The notes under the pieces were generated by a model. That model was not told the DNA's origin and ran no database searches. It saw only the letters and a program-made list of their open reading frames with translations. This document shows, in pieces, positions 17,803-27,163 of a stretch of 64,000 nt of DNA. A program made the translations under genes and the position numbers. The stretch spans positions 101,879 to 165,878 of the forward strand of contig NZ_SZTO01000014.1 in assembly GCF_013369385.1 (NCBI RefSeq). The letters are read 5' to 3'. The stretch is from Vibrio sp. 05-20-BW147. GTDB taxonomy: Bacteria > Pseudomonadota > Gammaproteobacteria > Enterobacterales > Vibrionaceae. Within the stretch, counting starts at the first letter, position 1. Each line of letters begins with the position of its first letter.

Positions 17803-18349
17803 TCTCTAAGGTTATCCATTCCATATCGTGGCTGAGCTCCACCAACACATCGGTTTGTTCGAGGTGGTATTGTGAAACTGGAAGCCAACGTTGCTGCTGT
17901 GGATGCAGGCGGTGTTGATTTAAGAAGAGGATCAGATTCCTATCGACAAGGTTTACTTCCTCTTGACTGGTCGCGTTCACCAGTAGTGCTTGTACGTAAA
18001 ATGACTGACCTGAAGAAGAGGCTTCTGCCATTTGCATTCGATCTTTTCGTAAATTCAATTGCAACTGTGACCAGATGATGGACTTGTATGGCGCGCCCAG
18101 TTTTATCTTGGTGATGGAAGAGTGAAATTCAATCTCAGCGAAAAATGTGATTTGATAGTAACGAACACTGTCATAGCAGTAGATGATCTGGTGTTCATTT
18201 TGCTCACATCGATACCCTGCTGAATCATGGTCAGCTGCCGTTTGAGACAACGGTGATTCATTCCCTGTCAGTTGTCCTATTACGGACCAAGTTTCAGCCA
18301 TCGCAATTGAACTACAGGACAATGCCGCGAGGATGCTCATTTTCAACAT
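17783..18349 (-). CDS. Putative exported protein of unknown function
   Basis: About 188 residues from the ATG at 18349. In-frame starts also exist at 18373 (ATG) and 18403 (TTG), and none has a clear ribosome site. MLKMSILAALSCSSIAMA followed by ETW looks like a type I signal peptide with AMA cleavage. The mature part has a Cys pair (RCEQNEHQIIYCYD) that may form a disulfide, and is beta-rich towards the end. I do not recognise a family. The 3' end overlaps the convergent HTH gene by 20 nt. Confidence 0.6.
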   Translation of the reverse strand: MLKMSILAALSCSSIAMAETWSVIGQLTGNESPLSQTAADHDSAGYRCEQNEHQIIYCYDSVRYYQITFFAEIEFHSSITKIKLGAPYKSIIWSQLQLNLRKDRMQMAEASSSGQSFYVQALLVNATSQEEVNLVDRNLILFLNQHRLHPQQQRWLPVSQYHLEQTDVLVELSHDMEWITLEITLLLP

Positions 18350-18446
18350 AAAACGAAATAACAGTGGAAGCATAAAAATGGAAACGATGCGATAAAAGAC
18401 CAACAGAATAAAGTAGTATGAGTAAGAGTCAAATCAAGGGCCTAAA

Positions 18447-18475
18447 ATAAAACCGCTCGATTGAGCGGTTTTGTT
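18447..18475 (-). terminator. Terminator of the Cache-domain chemoreceptor gene
   Basis: 10-bp stem AAAACCGCTC (18449-18458) / GAGCGGTTTT (18463-18472), loop GATT. It is followed by ATTTTAGG on the minus strand. Confidence 0.8.
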
Positions 18476-18484
18476 CTCGTGGTC

Positions 18485-20101
18485 TCATACTTTGAAATAC
18501 CTTAATTGGTCGTTAAGTATTTCTGCAGTAGCAGCCATCGATTGGCTATCTTGCGCTAACGAGAGTGAAGACTGCATAACTTCGTTTGCGGCAAGGTGAA
18601 TGGCGGTAACATTTTCTGTCATTTCGTTAGCCACTAGCCCTTGCTGTTCCGATGCGGCGGCGATTTGAGCGACCATGTCGTTCGACTTCACCAACTCCGT
18701 CACCATCAACGAAAGCTGTTTTTGTGTCTCCAGTGTAATGGCAACACTCTGTTCAACCTGACTGTTGCTACGTTCCATTGCTTTGACTGTTCGCTCTGTT
18801 CTTTCTGTCAAACGATCGATGGTTTGTTGTACTTCGGTTGTTGACTGTTGTGTGCGCGAGGCAAGGTTTCTCACTTCATCCGCGACCACGGCAAAACCTC
18901 TACCTTGCTCTCCCGCCCTCGCCGCTTCTATTGCCGCGTTCAAGGCAAGCAGATTGGTTTGCTCAGAAACTTCTCGAATCACGCTCACGACGGCACTAAT
19001 TTCTTGTACACCCAATTTTAACTCTGTCACTAGTTGATCCGCTGAAGAGATTTCGTGCGACACTTTTGAAATCGTCTCACTGGTCTTACTCATCGACTGG
19101 CCACTTTGCTCTGCATGTGCGGTAACCAAACCCGTGGTGTGCGCAGTATTTTCTGCATTGTTTGCCACATCTGCGATGGTGGTACTCATTTCGGTCATGG
19201 CTGTCGATAGTTGCTCCAGTTGCGAATGCTGGCTGCCCACGCTGGTAGCGGCTTCTTCACTCGCTTGGGCAATATTTTGCGCCATAAGTGCCGCTTGTTC
19301 CGATGCGTCATGGGCGGTTAACAGAGTCAGCTGCAATTTTTCCAACATACGATCGATTTCTCGACTCATGACACCAAGCTCATCTTTTCTGTTGAAGTTT
19401 AAGCGCACGCGCAAATCGCCATCGGCTATTTGGTTGGTGTTCTCTATCAATCGATTCAGTGGCAAAACGATATTGCTTGAAATAACGTATCCCATCGCCA
19501 ATAAAAGGGCCGCCATTACCAAAGCGATCATCGTTTCTTTCAACATTTGCGCGTAAAACGCCTCTTGGATATCGGCCACTAAGATACCTGAGCCTACAAT
19601 CCAGTTCCATTCTGGCACCGAAGCGACATAAGAGATCTTGTCTTTAAGCTCCCCTTGTGGGCTCTTCCAACGATAGTCTAAGAATCCTTGTCCCGATTTA
19701 GCCGTTACATCAGCCATTTCACGCCAATGAAATTTCCCGGAACCATCTTTAAAGTCTTTAGCGCTTTTCCCATTTAGTTCCGGCTTTAACGGATGGGTAA
19801 TCACCACAACCTGAGGGTTTGTGATCCAAAAATAGTTGTCGCCATCATAACGAAGTTGATTGATGGCATTGATGGCTCTCGATTGAGCCTCTGATTGCCC
19901 CAATTGAGTGGATTGAGAGCGGTAGTAGTTGATTAGATTGACGGCCGTTTCTACTTGAGCACTCAACTTGCTTTCGCGTTCAGCAAGAGAGGATTTCCGT
20001 TGTTCGTTCAAATTGTAAAGGCAGGTAATTGCAATTAAAAAGACCGCAACCATAACAAGCGAGAGAAGTTTGTACTTAACTGACAAATCACTTAATTTCA
20101 T
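18485..20101 (-). CDS. Methyl-accepting chemotaxis protein with single Cache domain
   Basis: 538 residues. Transmembrane 1 is about 10-30. The periplasmic single Cache (sCache_2-like) domain covers about 35-185, with the tell-tale [19 protein letters not shown], a lysine-rich [11 protein letters not shown] stretch, and WNWIVGSGI just before transmembrane 2 (about 190-212). HAMP follows, then the signalling coiled coil with [20 protein letters not shown] and [20 protein letters not shown]. Cache receptors usually sense small organic acids or amino acids; the ligand here is unknown. Confidence 0.93.
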   Translation of the reverse strand: MKLSDLSVKYKLLSLVMVAVFLIAITCLYNLNEQRKSSLAERESKLSAQVETAVNLINYYRSQSTQLGQSEAQSRAINAINQLRYDGDNYFWITNPQVVVITHPLKPELNGKSAKDFKDGSGKFHWREMADVTAKSGQGFLDYRWKSPQGELKDKISYVASVPEWNWIVGSGILVADIQEAFYAQMLKETMIALVMAALLLAMGYVISSNIVLPLNRLIENTNQIADGDLRVRLNFNRKDELGVMSREIDRMLEKLQLTLLTAHDASEQAALMAQNIAQASEEAATSVGSQHSQLEQLSTAMTEMSTTIADVANNAENTAHTTGLVTAHAEQSGQSMSKTSETISKVSHEISSADQLVTELKLGVQEISAVVSVIREVSEQTNLLALNAAIEAARAGEQGRGFAVVADEVRNLASRTQQSTTEVQQTIDRLTERTERTVKAMERSNSQVEQSVAITLETQKQLSLMVTELVKSNDMVAQIAAASEQQGLVANEMTENVTAIHLAANEVMQSSLSLAQDSQSMAATAEILNDQLRYFKV

Positions 20102-20600
20102 CTAAAAGATCCATTCTATTTGCGAAATCAACATCGAGTATTCTTATAAAATGCGATTCTTACTCACTTAATTGAATAAGCAAAGGATGCACATCACGAT
20201 TTTAACCATATGTTATCTATGGGTTTCAATAATTAACAATTTACCGCTATTTATGAGGATTTCGTATTAAAAAAGAGGGTTTTATACACGCTGTAAGCAA
20301 TGGGAATAATGATTAAGGGTTATTAATATAAAAACATAACACTAGTACAACATATGGAAAATATTCTCGCTAACTCAAAGCCCACGGCTTTGCCGTCAGT
20401 CTTAACTCTTTTCGCCAAATAGGCCAATACACCGTTAACACCCTCCTTACCTTACCGTTACCAATCGCTAGAATAGTGTGAGTCATGGCTGAGAATTAAC
20501 ATGTCAATTTTGTCGCAAAATGAACTGTGAACAAGGTTAGCTCTTTTTTTTCTGCAACGAGAGAAAATAGCGTCAACATTACTTTGTTAAGGATAATTAT
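20102..20600. other. Chemoreceptor-dcuB intergenic region (499 bp)
   Basis: The region holds both divergent promoters. It is AT-rich between about 20200 and 20370. A short hairpin AAAGCC (20377-20382) / GGCTTT (20386-20391) is present without a T-run. I looked for FNR (TTGAT-N4-ATCAA) and CRP (TGTGA-N6-TCACA) palindromes, which would be expected for dcuB, and found only half-sites. There is no supported ORF. Confidence 0.35.
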
Positions 20601-21929
20601 ATGTTGTATTTGGAGTTTCTGTTCCTCTTACTGATGCTTTATATCGGCTCTCGGTATGGTGGTATCGGTTTAGGGGTAGTATCTGGTATTGGTTTGGTTG
20701 TCGAAGTTTTTATCTTCAAAATGCCCCCTACCTCCCCACCCGTGACTGTCATGCTGATCATTTTGGCGGTTGTTACTTGTGCATCAATACTGGAAGCCGC
20801 TGGTGGTCTTAAGTACATGTTGCAGGTAGCTGAAAGATTGCTGCGTAAAAATCCAAAGCGTGTCACTTTGATTGCGCCTTTTGTTACCTATACCATGACG
20901 TTTATGCTGGGTACTGGCCATGCGGTTTATTCCATCATGCCAATCATCGGTGATGTCGCCCTGAAAAATGGCATTCGTCCTGAGCGTCCTATGGCGGCCG
21001 CGTCGGTAGCCTCCCAGATCGCCATTACCGCTTCACCGATCTCTGCCGCTGTTGTTTACTACCTAGCCCAGCTTTCTGATATTAACCACAACATCACGTT
21101 GCTTTCCGTATTACTTGTGACTGTGCCTGCGACCTTATTTGGTACCTTGCTCATGTCACTCTACAGCATGAAGCGTGGCAAAGAGTTGGATGATGATCCT
21201 GAGTATCAAGAGCGATTGAAAGATCCCGTTTGGCGCGAAAAGATCCTCAACACCACCGCGACGTCACTCGATGAACATCTACCACCTGCTGCTCGCAACT
21301 CGGTCCTGTTGTTCATTTTGTCTATCATCACGATCGTTGTTATCGCTATGGTGCCAGAGGTGCGTATCATCGCTGAGGGTAGCAAACCAATTAGTATGGC
21401 TGTTGTTATTCAAATGATGATGCTCTGCTTTGGCGGTATTATTCTCCTTTCAACAAAAACCGACCCGCGCAGTGTACCCAACGGTGTGGTCTTTAAATCA
21501 GGAATGGTGGCAGCCATCGCCATCTTCGGTATCGCTTGGATGTCAGATACCTACTTTCAATACGCCATGCCACAGTTTAAGTCTGGTATCGTTGAAATGG
21601 TGAACAACTACCCGTGGACATTTGCTCTTGCCTTGTTCATTGTATCCGTCGTTGTTAACTCGCAAGCAGCTGTGGCGCGTATGATGCTGCCAGTTGGTTT
21701 GGGCTTGGGCTTGGAGCCAGCTCTTTTGATTGGTTTGATGCCAGCGCTCTACGGCTACTTTTTCATTCCTAACTACCCATCTGATATCGCCACCGTTAAC
21801 TTCGATAACACTGGTACGACAAAAATCGGTAAGTGGTATTTCAATCACTCATTTATGTCGGTGGGTCTGATTGGTGTCATTTCCGCCTGCTGTTTGGGCT
21901 ACCTATTGGGACAAATGATCATCGGTTAA
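20601..21929 (+). CDS. dcuB: Anaerobic C4-dicarboxylate transporter, DcuA/DcuB family
   Basis: 442 residues, close to E. coli DcuB (446) and DcuA (433). It is highly hydrophobic with about ten transmembrane segments. Conserved blocks include MLGTGHAVYSIMPIIGDVA, NGIRPERPMAAASVASQ, ITASPISAAVV, FKSGMVAAIAIFGIAWM, VNSQAAVARMMLPVGLGLG, and the C-terminal YPSDIATVNFDNTGTTKIG. It exchanges fumarate, malate or aspartate for succinate during anaerobic growth. The B assignment over A is by overall resemblance and less certain than the family. AAGGA precedes the ATG. Confidence 0.88.
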   Translation: MLYLEFLFLLLMLYIGSRYGGIGLGVVSGIGLVVEVFIFKMPPTSPPVTVMLIILAVVTCASILEAAGGLKYMLQVAERLLRKNPKRVTLIAPFVTYTMTFMLGTGHAVYSIMPIIGDVALKNGIRPERPMAAASVASQIAITASPISAAVVYYLAQLSDINHNITLLSVLLVTVPATLFGTLLMSLYSMKRGKELDDDPEYQERLKDPVWREKILNTTATSLDEHLPPAARNSVLLFILSIITIVVIAMVPEVRIIAEGSKPISMAVVIQMMMLCFGGIILLSTKTDPRSVPNGVVFKSGMVAAIAIFGIAWMSDTYFQYAMPQFKSGIVEMVNNYPWTFALALFIVSVVVNSQAAVARMMLPVGLGLGLEPALLIGLMPALYGYFFIPNYPSDIATVNFDNTGTTKIGKWYFNHSFMSVGLIGVISACCLGYLLGQMIIG

Positions 21930-21966
21930 CCCACTTTTTAGGGCAAAACAAAGAACCCATAACGAC

Positions 21967-22010
21967 AAAGAGCGAATATCACTTCAGACCTGATATTCGC
22001 TCTTTTTTTG
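21967..22010 (+). terminator. Strong terminator of the Dcu gene
   Basis: 15-bp perfect stem (21967-21981 with 21991-22005; AAAGAGCGAATATCA and its complement), 9-nt loop, then a T-run. It also sits just beyond the 3' end of the convergent TonB cluster (22026). Confidence 0.92.
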
Positions 22011-22025
22011 TATGTACAAATTGAC

Positions 22026-23285
22026 CTAGGAGTTGTCTTGTCGCTCTTTCTGGTAATGGGGGCGACTTGCCGTTCCGCCCTTCTGCTCTTCGTCTAACGC
22101 TTCTACTTTATGAGAGGCTTTCATTTTATGAGACAAAAAATTAAGCCAACTTGTCGTTTGCTGCGTTGACTTGATTGCATCGGCTTTCTTCGCCTGAAGA
22201 TAGGCTTCTTCAAGTCTATCTAGACGATAGAGCGCGTTGATTTTCAGCATCTGCCCGTCAAACTGTCGTTGTGGGTTTTGCATTGTATCGAGGGAAGCAA
22301 TGACTTGCTGGTAACGTTTGAGCTCATTTTGCAATATAGCCACTTCCCATAAATATTTGGGCTCTTGCATAGCCGCCTTCTGCCAATAACTCAGCGCGCT
22401 TTCCCACTCTTTGGCGGTTTGCCAATATTGGGCTTGAAGTTTGAGTAGCTGAAGATCGTGCTGAGCATCATCCAACCTGGCTAACGTTTGAGCTGCCTTT
22501 AGGTAGATCCCCTCTCCAGCATAAAGATAAGCAAGTGCTTTGATTTCACTTTCATTGAGCGATATGCCCTGAAGCTCTGCCAAAGCGAGCATATCCAAGG
22601 CCGATTTCTCTTGCTTTAAATTCAGATATGCATTGTACGCTTGCAGCCACCAATTCTTATTGTTGGGTTGCAGCGAGATCAACTGTTTCGCAATGGGCAC
22701 TACAGACTTCCACTGCTCCAGTTGCACATTGGCTGCCAACGCCAGTGATAGTATTGTGCTGTCGGGTTTGCTCTGTACACGCTGAAAACCTTGAGTCGCC
22801 TTAAGCGTGGCTTGCCAGTTCTCAACGCTGTATTGGGCTTGGGCAAGATAACGCCAGATCTCCGCCTCATTTTCATTCTGGGGCACTGCATTTAAGAGCG
22901 TTTGAAGCAGCGGTATCGCCTTTTTGAACTCACCTTGAGTTAAGTAAAGCTGCGCCAACATACGGCGAGTAAACCAAGCTTCATTGGAGGGAAATGCGTT
23001 TACCTTCAGCGCTTTTTCCAACGATAGAATCGATGCATCAAACCGTTCCTCCTGCCAATAGTAGAGACCCAACATCTTATTGAGCGCAGCAATATCATCC
23101 GCACGGGAGATCTCTGTACTTTCCAACCTCTTAATCGCCTCAACCACTTTCTTATCATCAGCCAACTGTTGCGCTTGTTGCATTGCACGCGCTGCATAAT
23201 CACTGACGTTAAGCGCAGCTTGCCCAGCCAAGATGGGCTGAGACAGGAGCATGCTGATCACCAATGTTAGAATCCGTTTATTCAT
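22026..23285 (-). CDS. TPR-repeat protein of the TonB2-type cluster
   Basis: 419 residues with a signal peptide (MNKRILTLVISMLLSQPILA). The mature protein is a chain of tetratricopeptide helices, for example KMLGLYYWQEERFDASILSL and RRMLAQLYLTQGEFKKAIPLL. Its ATG (23285) shares one base with the tonB stop codon (TGATG), so translation is coupled. Homologues close the TonB2 operons of Vibrio and are thought to be periplasmic or envelope partners of the system; their exact role is not known to me. It is the last gene of the six-gene operon. Confidence 0.85.
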   Translation of the reverse strand: MNKRILTLVISMLLSQPILAGQAALNVSDYAARAMQQAQQLADDKKVVEAIKRLESTEISRADDIAALNKMLGLYYWQEERFDASILSLEKALKVNAFPSNEAWFTRRMLAQLYLTQGEFKKAIPLLQTLLNAVPQNENEAEIWRYLAQAQYSVENWQATLKATQGFQRVQSKPDSTILSLALAANVQLEQWKSVVPIAKQLISLQPNNKNWWLQAYNAYLNLKQEKSALDMLALAELQGISLNESEIKALAYLYAGEGIYLKAAQTLARLDDAQHDLQLLKLQAQYWQTAKEWESALSYWQKAAMQEPKYLWEVAILQNELKRYQQVIASLDTMQNPQRQFDGQMLKINALYRLDRLEEAYLQAKKADAIKSTQQTTSWLNFLSHKMKASHKVEALDEEQKGGTASRPHYQKERQDNS

Positions 23286-23923
23286 CACTGTGCCATCTTA
23301 AACTCAATTTTGGTGGTGTACCCGGTGATCACGTGCGCTTGTCCATCCACAATCTGTGGCTGGTAACGCCAGCGCTTAATCGCATCCATCGCACTGCGTT
23401 CGAAGAAACGTGCTGGCTCTGCTTCGAGCACCTCAATGTTTTTCGTCCGTCCTTGTTCATCAATGTCAAACTTAACGATGACATAACCTTCGATGCGTCG
23501 CTTTTTCGCCTTCGCCGGATAAACTGCCTCTACACGGCTAAGCGGCATTAGTTGTTTGTTCGAGTTGCTCACCGTCTGCGTTGGCGTTGTCACTACCGCT
23601 GGCACCGACACCACAACGCCATTGACACTGAAATTCATGTCAATGCTAGGGGTTTCCAATTGGGTTGAACTCACCTGCATTGGCGTGTGCGATAATTTGG
23701 GCGTTTCTGGTTGTGGCGGCTGTGGAACATCGGGTGGCGGCGGCACGCTGCGTTGTCGCCTAGCGACCTCGTTTTCTTGCTCGATCATAAACATGTTGAA
23801 GCTTAATGAGGTGCTGTTTGACACCGCTCGCTGCTTGCCACTGTTCACCATCCAGGCCATCGATGAAAACAGCGCAATCACCATTGCAATCGCTAAGGGA
23901 AAGACCACCAGCAGTCGCAGCAT
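23285..23923 (-). CDS. tonB: TonB2-type energy transducer
   Basis: 212 residues. A single N-terminal signal anchor (VVFPLAIAMVIALFSSMAWMV) precedes SLSFNMFMIEQENEVARRQR and a short proline-rich region (PPPPDVPQPPQPETP). The C-terminal TonB domain (about 125-212) reads RVEAVYPAKAKKRRIEGYVI to KFDIDEQGRTKNIEV and ends in MDAIKRWRYQPQIVDG. It passes proton-motive force to outer-membrane receptors for siderophores and haem. The protein is short compared with TonB1, as TonB2/TonB3 proteins are. Whether it is paralogue 2 or 3 cannot be settled here. Its start overlaps the exbD stop by one base. Confidence 0.9.
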   Translation of the reverse strand: MLRLLVVFPLAIAMVIALFSSMAWMVNSGKQRAVSNSTSLSFNMFMIEQENEVARRQRSVPPPPDVPQPPQPETPKLSHTPMQVSSTQLETPSIDMNFSVNGVVVSVPAVVTTPTQTVSNSNKQLMPLSRVEAVYPAKAKKRRIEGYVIVKFDIDEQGRTKNIEVLEAEPARFFERSAMDAIKRWRYQPQIVDGQAHVITGYTTKIEFKMAQ

Positions 23924-24327
23924 TAGGGTTTCTCCGCTGCCAGTGCGATGTTCTTCACCCCAGCCGCTTTGGCCGCGTCCATCACTTTAACGACGACACC
24001 GTTATATGCGTACTCGTCTGCTTGAATCACCAAAGAAGCCTCTGGTTGTTCAAGCAAAAGTCTCTCAATACTCGCCTGTACACGCTCTACATCCACAACG
24101 CGCTTATCAATGTAAATGTCATTGGCGGCGGTGATGGCGATAAAAATGCCCGCATCTTTTTGCGCAGCAACATTTGACGCTTGCGGTCGATTGACTTCAA
24201 CGCCCGACTCTCGAACAAAAGAACTGGTGACGATAAAGAAAATCAACATGATAAAGACGATATCAAGCATCGACGTGAGATCGATTTGCGCCTCGTCACT
24301 CTTGCTTTGGCGTTTTCCTAATCTCAT
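23923..24327 (-). CDS. exbD: TonB-system proton channel subunit ExbD
   Basis: 134 residues. The single transmembrane helix reads IDLTSMLDIVFIMLIFFIVT and contains the Asp (MLD) essential for proton coupling in ExbD/TolR. It is followed by a periplasmic domain. The start overlaps the exbB stop by ATGA, and the stop overlaps the tonB start by TAATG, showing a tightly coupled operon. It works with ExbB to energise TonB. Confidence 0.92.
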   Translation of the reverse strand: MRLGKRQSKSDEAQIDLTSMLDIVFIMLIFFIVTSSFVRESGVEVNRPQASNVAAQKDAGIFIAITAANDIYIDKRVVDVERVQASIERLLLEQPEASLVIQADEYAYNGVVVKVMDAAKAAGVKNIALAAEKP

Positions 24328-24884
24328 TGTTGACTCCTTAATGACTGCTCCAACTTCAGTTCACGGTTTTGGCAAAGCTTCAGTAATCGCGCATGGACAA
24401 ACATACCCACTAAGGCGGCCACCATTCCTGCCATGGTGGGTAGTGTCGCTAACGAAATACCCGATGCCATCAGTTTTGGGTTGCTGCTTCCTTGGGTGGC
24501 CATGACATCAAAAACCGAGATCATTCCGGTCACCGTGCCAAGTAAACCCAACATAGGGCAAATGGCGACGAGAACTTTAATAAAACTCAGGTTACGGAAC
24601 AGTTGTTGATGAGCGTGATCTATCCAGGCATTACGCTGTGATAATGCAAACCATGAACGTTGGTCCTGACGGCGGCTCCACATGGCTTTTGTCTCTAACA
24701 TTTGTGTGGGGAACACCCGGTAAACAAAAAATATCTTCTCTAAGGTCAACGCCCAAAAGATCAACAAGACACCTGCTAACCACCACAACACCTCTCCACC
24801 TTGTTGCATGAAAGCATACAAAGCGTTCCACCAAGCGCTGCTTGTCAGCAGCTCAGGTAAAAGATCTGAATGGACACTCAACAT
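24324..24884 (-). CDS. exbB: TonB-system proton channel subunit ExbB
   Basis: 186 residues with three transmembrane segments. The MotA/TolQ/ExbB core reads VLVAICPMLGLLGTVTGMIS, then GISLATLPTMAGMVAALVG. It forms the inner-membrane pentamer around ExbD. It starts 2 nt after the ttpC stop. It is one of two ExbB-like proteins in the operon; the other is the larger TtpC. This pairing is characteristic of Vibrio TonB2 systems. Confidence 0.9.
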   Translation of the reverse strand: MLSVHSDLLPELLTSSAWWNALYAFMQQGGEVLWWLAGVLLIFWALTLEKIFFVYRVFPTQMLETKAMWSRRQDQRSWFALSQRNAWIDHAHQQLFRNLSFIKVLVAICPMLGLLGTVTGMISVFDVMATQGSSNPKLMASGISLATLPTMAGMVAALVGMFVHARLLKLCQNRELKLEQSLRSQQ

Positions 24885-24886
24885 GG

Positions 24887-26254
24887 TTACGCCGCATTCC
24901 CTACTTTTTCTACGGTTAAGGACTCAGTTTGCGTTTTCCGTTCCGCTTGTTGCGCGACGAGGCCAATGCCCTGCTTTTCGAGCGTATTGCGAATCTCTTC
25001 AGCCAAGCTGCTTAATACATTATGCGCAAGCAGCAGAGGCATTGCGGCAACTAAGCCCAAGACTGTGGTGACCAGTGCCATCGAAATACCGTTCGCCATT
25101 ACTTTCGGATCGCCGTTACCAAATTGAGTGATAACTTGGAATGTTTCGATCATGCCAATAACCGTCCCCAATAACCCAAGCATAGGTGCTAAAGCAGCCA
25201 ATAGCTTGAGCATCGATAATCCTTTCTCTAAACCAGTTTGCTCATCCACGATCGCTTCTAGCAGGCGCAACTCTAGTGCCTCTACACTGCGTGGTTTCTC
25301 TTTACTGTACACCGATAGAATACGACCAAGTGGGTTGTCACCTAGTTGTGCTGGCGCTTTCAACTGCACATTGATCTTGCGCTTTGTCACCAACAGCATC
25401 GCGCCACGATATAACGCGATAATCAAGCCGATCAACAACAGTCCTGCAATCACTTTACCCACCGCACCACCGGCGGCAAAGCGCTCGCCTAGGGTCGGAG
25501 CGTTAGCAAACTGTTCTAGCAACACCCCTCGAGTTGGGTCAAGCAGAACCACATTGGCCGTATTGCTGCTCATCTCGGTCAACTGCTTCATCGTCGGAGT
25601 TTGGCTGGGTAACGCGGTATAGGGTGTCGCGAATTGCTTATCACTATGCCATTGCACATACCCTTGGTGAGTAAGAAGAGCAAAATTACCAATACGAAGT
25701 GCGGGGGTTGATTGCGCTTCACCTTGTTGATCGATCACATCGACATCCAACGTAGTAACTTGGCCACTCGCCAACACCTGTTGTTGCATCACCAACCAAA
25801 GATTTTTTAACTGATGAATATCCGGCAACGTTTGCGCCGCGACAATCCTATCAATCGATTCAATTTTTTTTTGCTCACCTATGGCAGTGATCGATTCATT
25901 CAAATCCGCTTTCAGCTCTTTTGCATGTTGCCGTACTACGCCAAACAGCTCACCAAGTGACCCAGATTCGACGCGAAGCTCTTCCTCTAGGTGTGACAAT
26001 GTCACCTCATTGTCACTAAATAAGCTGGACAACTGCGCATTTTGTTCTTCAAGCAGCCGCTTTTGTTCTGAAAGTTTTTGCTTAAGTGCTGAAAGCTCCC
26101 TCTCTGCCTCAGTAAACTCTCTCTCTCGAACTTGGTTCTGTTTCTGCTGGATCTGGTTCTCTTTGTTCGCCTGTTGCGCGAGGTCAGTGTTTGCGAAGGC
26201 AAAGGATTGGCTAGTAAGTAGCAATACAAATGAAAGTAATGTGTTCATTTTCAT
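24887..26254 (-). CDS. ttpC: TtpC, ExbB-like component of the TonB2 system
   Basis: 455 residues. A signal peptide (MKMNTLLSFVLLLTSQSFAFA) is followed by a long periplasmic coiled coil (QIQQKQNQVREREFTEAERE and on) and a beta-rich domain. Three transmembrane helices carry the MotA/TolQ/ExbB signature LAALAPMLGLLGTVIGMIET and GISMALVTTVLGLVAAMPLLL. In V. anguillarum and V. cholerae TtpC is required for TonB2- but not TonB1-driven iron uptake, where it links the energy complex to TonB2. It is adjacent to the DUF3450 gene, with stop and start codons touching. Confidence 0.9.
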   Translation of the reverse strand: MKMNTLLSFVLLLTSQSFAFANTDLAQQANKENQIQQKQNQVREREFTEAERELSALKQKLSEQKRLLEEQNAQLSSLFSDNEVTLSHLEEELRVESGSLGELFGVVRQHAKELKADLNESITAIGEQKKIESIDRIVAAQTLPDIHQLKNLWLVMQQQVLASGQVTTLDVDVIDQQGEAQSTPALRIGNFALLTHQGYVQWHSDKQFATPYTALPSQTPTMKQLTEMSSNTANVVLLDPTRGVLLEQFANAPTLGERFAAGGAVGKVIAGLLLIGLIIALYRGAMLLVTKRKINVQLKAPAQLGDNPLGRILSVYSKEKPRSVEALELRLLEAIVDEQTGLEKGLSMLKLLAALAPMLGLLGTVIGMIETFQVITQFGNGDPKVMANGISMALVTTVLGLVAAMPLLLAHNVLSSLAEEIRNTLEKQGIGLVAQQAERKTQTESLTVEKVGNAA

Positions 26255-27022
26255 CTATTTGCCCTCCACTCTAGCAACAGAAAGCGGCAGCAAAATGAGT
26301 GAAGGCGCCACCTTTTGGCTCGCAACATCAAAAGCTTGATTGATCTCGGATGCGGGAACATTGGAGAGTTCTTGCCACGCTTGAGCAGATGACTGCCAAT
26401 ACCAAAATTTATCGCCACTTAGGTTACGAGCAATCAACGAGATACGTCCTAAGTGAAGTTGTTCAACTTCGATTTGCTTGCCATTACTCAGTAAAATCGG
26501 CGCTTGATAGGCAGACAGCTTGCTGCCGTAATCCATTTCAATTTGGTAAGCCTCAAGGATACGGCGAAATTTTTCTGCATCCGCAACATCTGCACGCACC
26601 ATTAAGTTTTCTAATTTGCTCACTCGATCCTGGCGTTGCAGGGTTTTGATGGGCAGGTCCTGTTCGACTTGCGAACGGAGTGCGTCGAGCATATCGTACA
26701 TTAATGGCACAATGCCCTGACGGGTCACTTGAATCTCTTTGATCTGTTCTGCGAAACTAGACTTCTCTCGCTCTTGATTCGCAATCATCGCGTCTAGGTG
26801 GCGCTGATAAAGCTCAAGATTACGAACCTCTTCTTGCAACAGTTCAATCTCTGCCTGTAACAGTCGGCTTTGTTCCGCACTGGCACTAATGACGGTTTGA
26901 CTTTTCGCTGCAGCGGCGTGAGTACGGCTTTGAATTTTTTGAGCTTGTTCAAGGTCACTGCCAACGGCGACGTTACTTGTCGCCAATAAAAACAATGCCG
27001 CGCCCACTTTACATCCTGTCAT
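26255..27022 (-). CDS. DUF3450 periplasmic coiled-coil protein of the TonB2-type cluster
   Basis: 255 residues. The signal peptide MTGCKVGAALFLLATSNVAVG is followed by a long coiled coil (EQSRLLQAEIELLQEEVRNL and on) and a C-terminal globular segment. DUF3450 proteins stand at the head of TonB2-type operons next to TtpC and are probably periplasmic partners. As the first gene it lies 38 nt downstream of a good Fur-box candidate. Confidence 0.85.
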   Translation of the reverse strand: MTGCKVGAALFLLATSNVAVGSDLEQAQKIQSRTHAAAAKSQTVISASAEQSRLLQAEIELLQEEVRNLELYQRHLDAMIANQEREKSSFAEQIKEIQVTRQGIVPLMYDMLDALRSQVEQDLPIKTLQRQDRVSKLENLMVRADVADAEKFRRILEAYQIEMDYGSKLSAYQAPILLSNGKQIEVEQLHLGRISLIARNLSGDKFWYWQSSAQAWQELSNVPASEINQAFDVASQKVAPSLILLPLSVARVEGK

Positions 27023-27059
27023 AGACTTCTATCTACCTAAACTGACCATCAAACCAGAT

Positions 27060-27078
27060 GATATTAATTCGTATTATC
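27060..27078 (-). promoter_or_regulatory. Fur-box candidate upstream of the TonB2-type operon
   Basis: Read on the minus strand, GATAATACGAATTAATATC matches the 19-bp Fur consensus at 14 positions and keeps the GATAAT and ATC ends. It lies 38 to 56 nt upstream of the first start codon of the DUF3450-ttpC-exbB-exbD-tonB-TPR operon. Iron-dependent repression by Fur is known for TonB systems in Vibrio, so the site is plausible. Confidence 0.65.
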
Positions 27079-27163
27079 AAAGTAAAAGGCATTGTATAGG
27101 AAATTTTGATCAATACCAAATCGAATGAGTATCCAAATTACATTCCGTACAATGCTTTATTAA

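Noticed and set aside
20102..20600. Possible FNR or CRP sites upstream of the Dcu gene
   Set aside because: Only half-sites were found; no palindrome with correct spacing.
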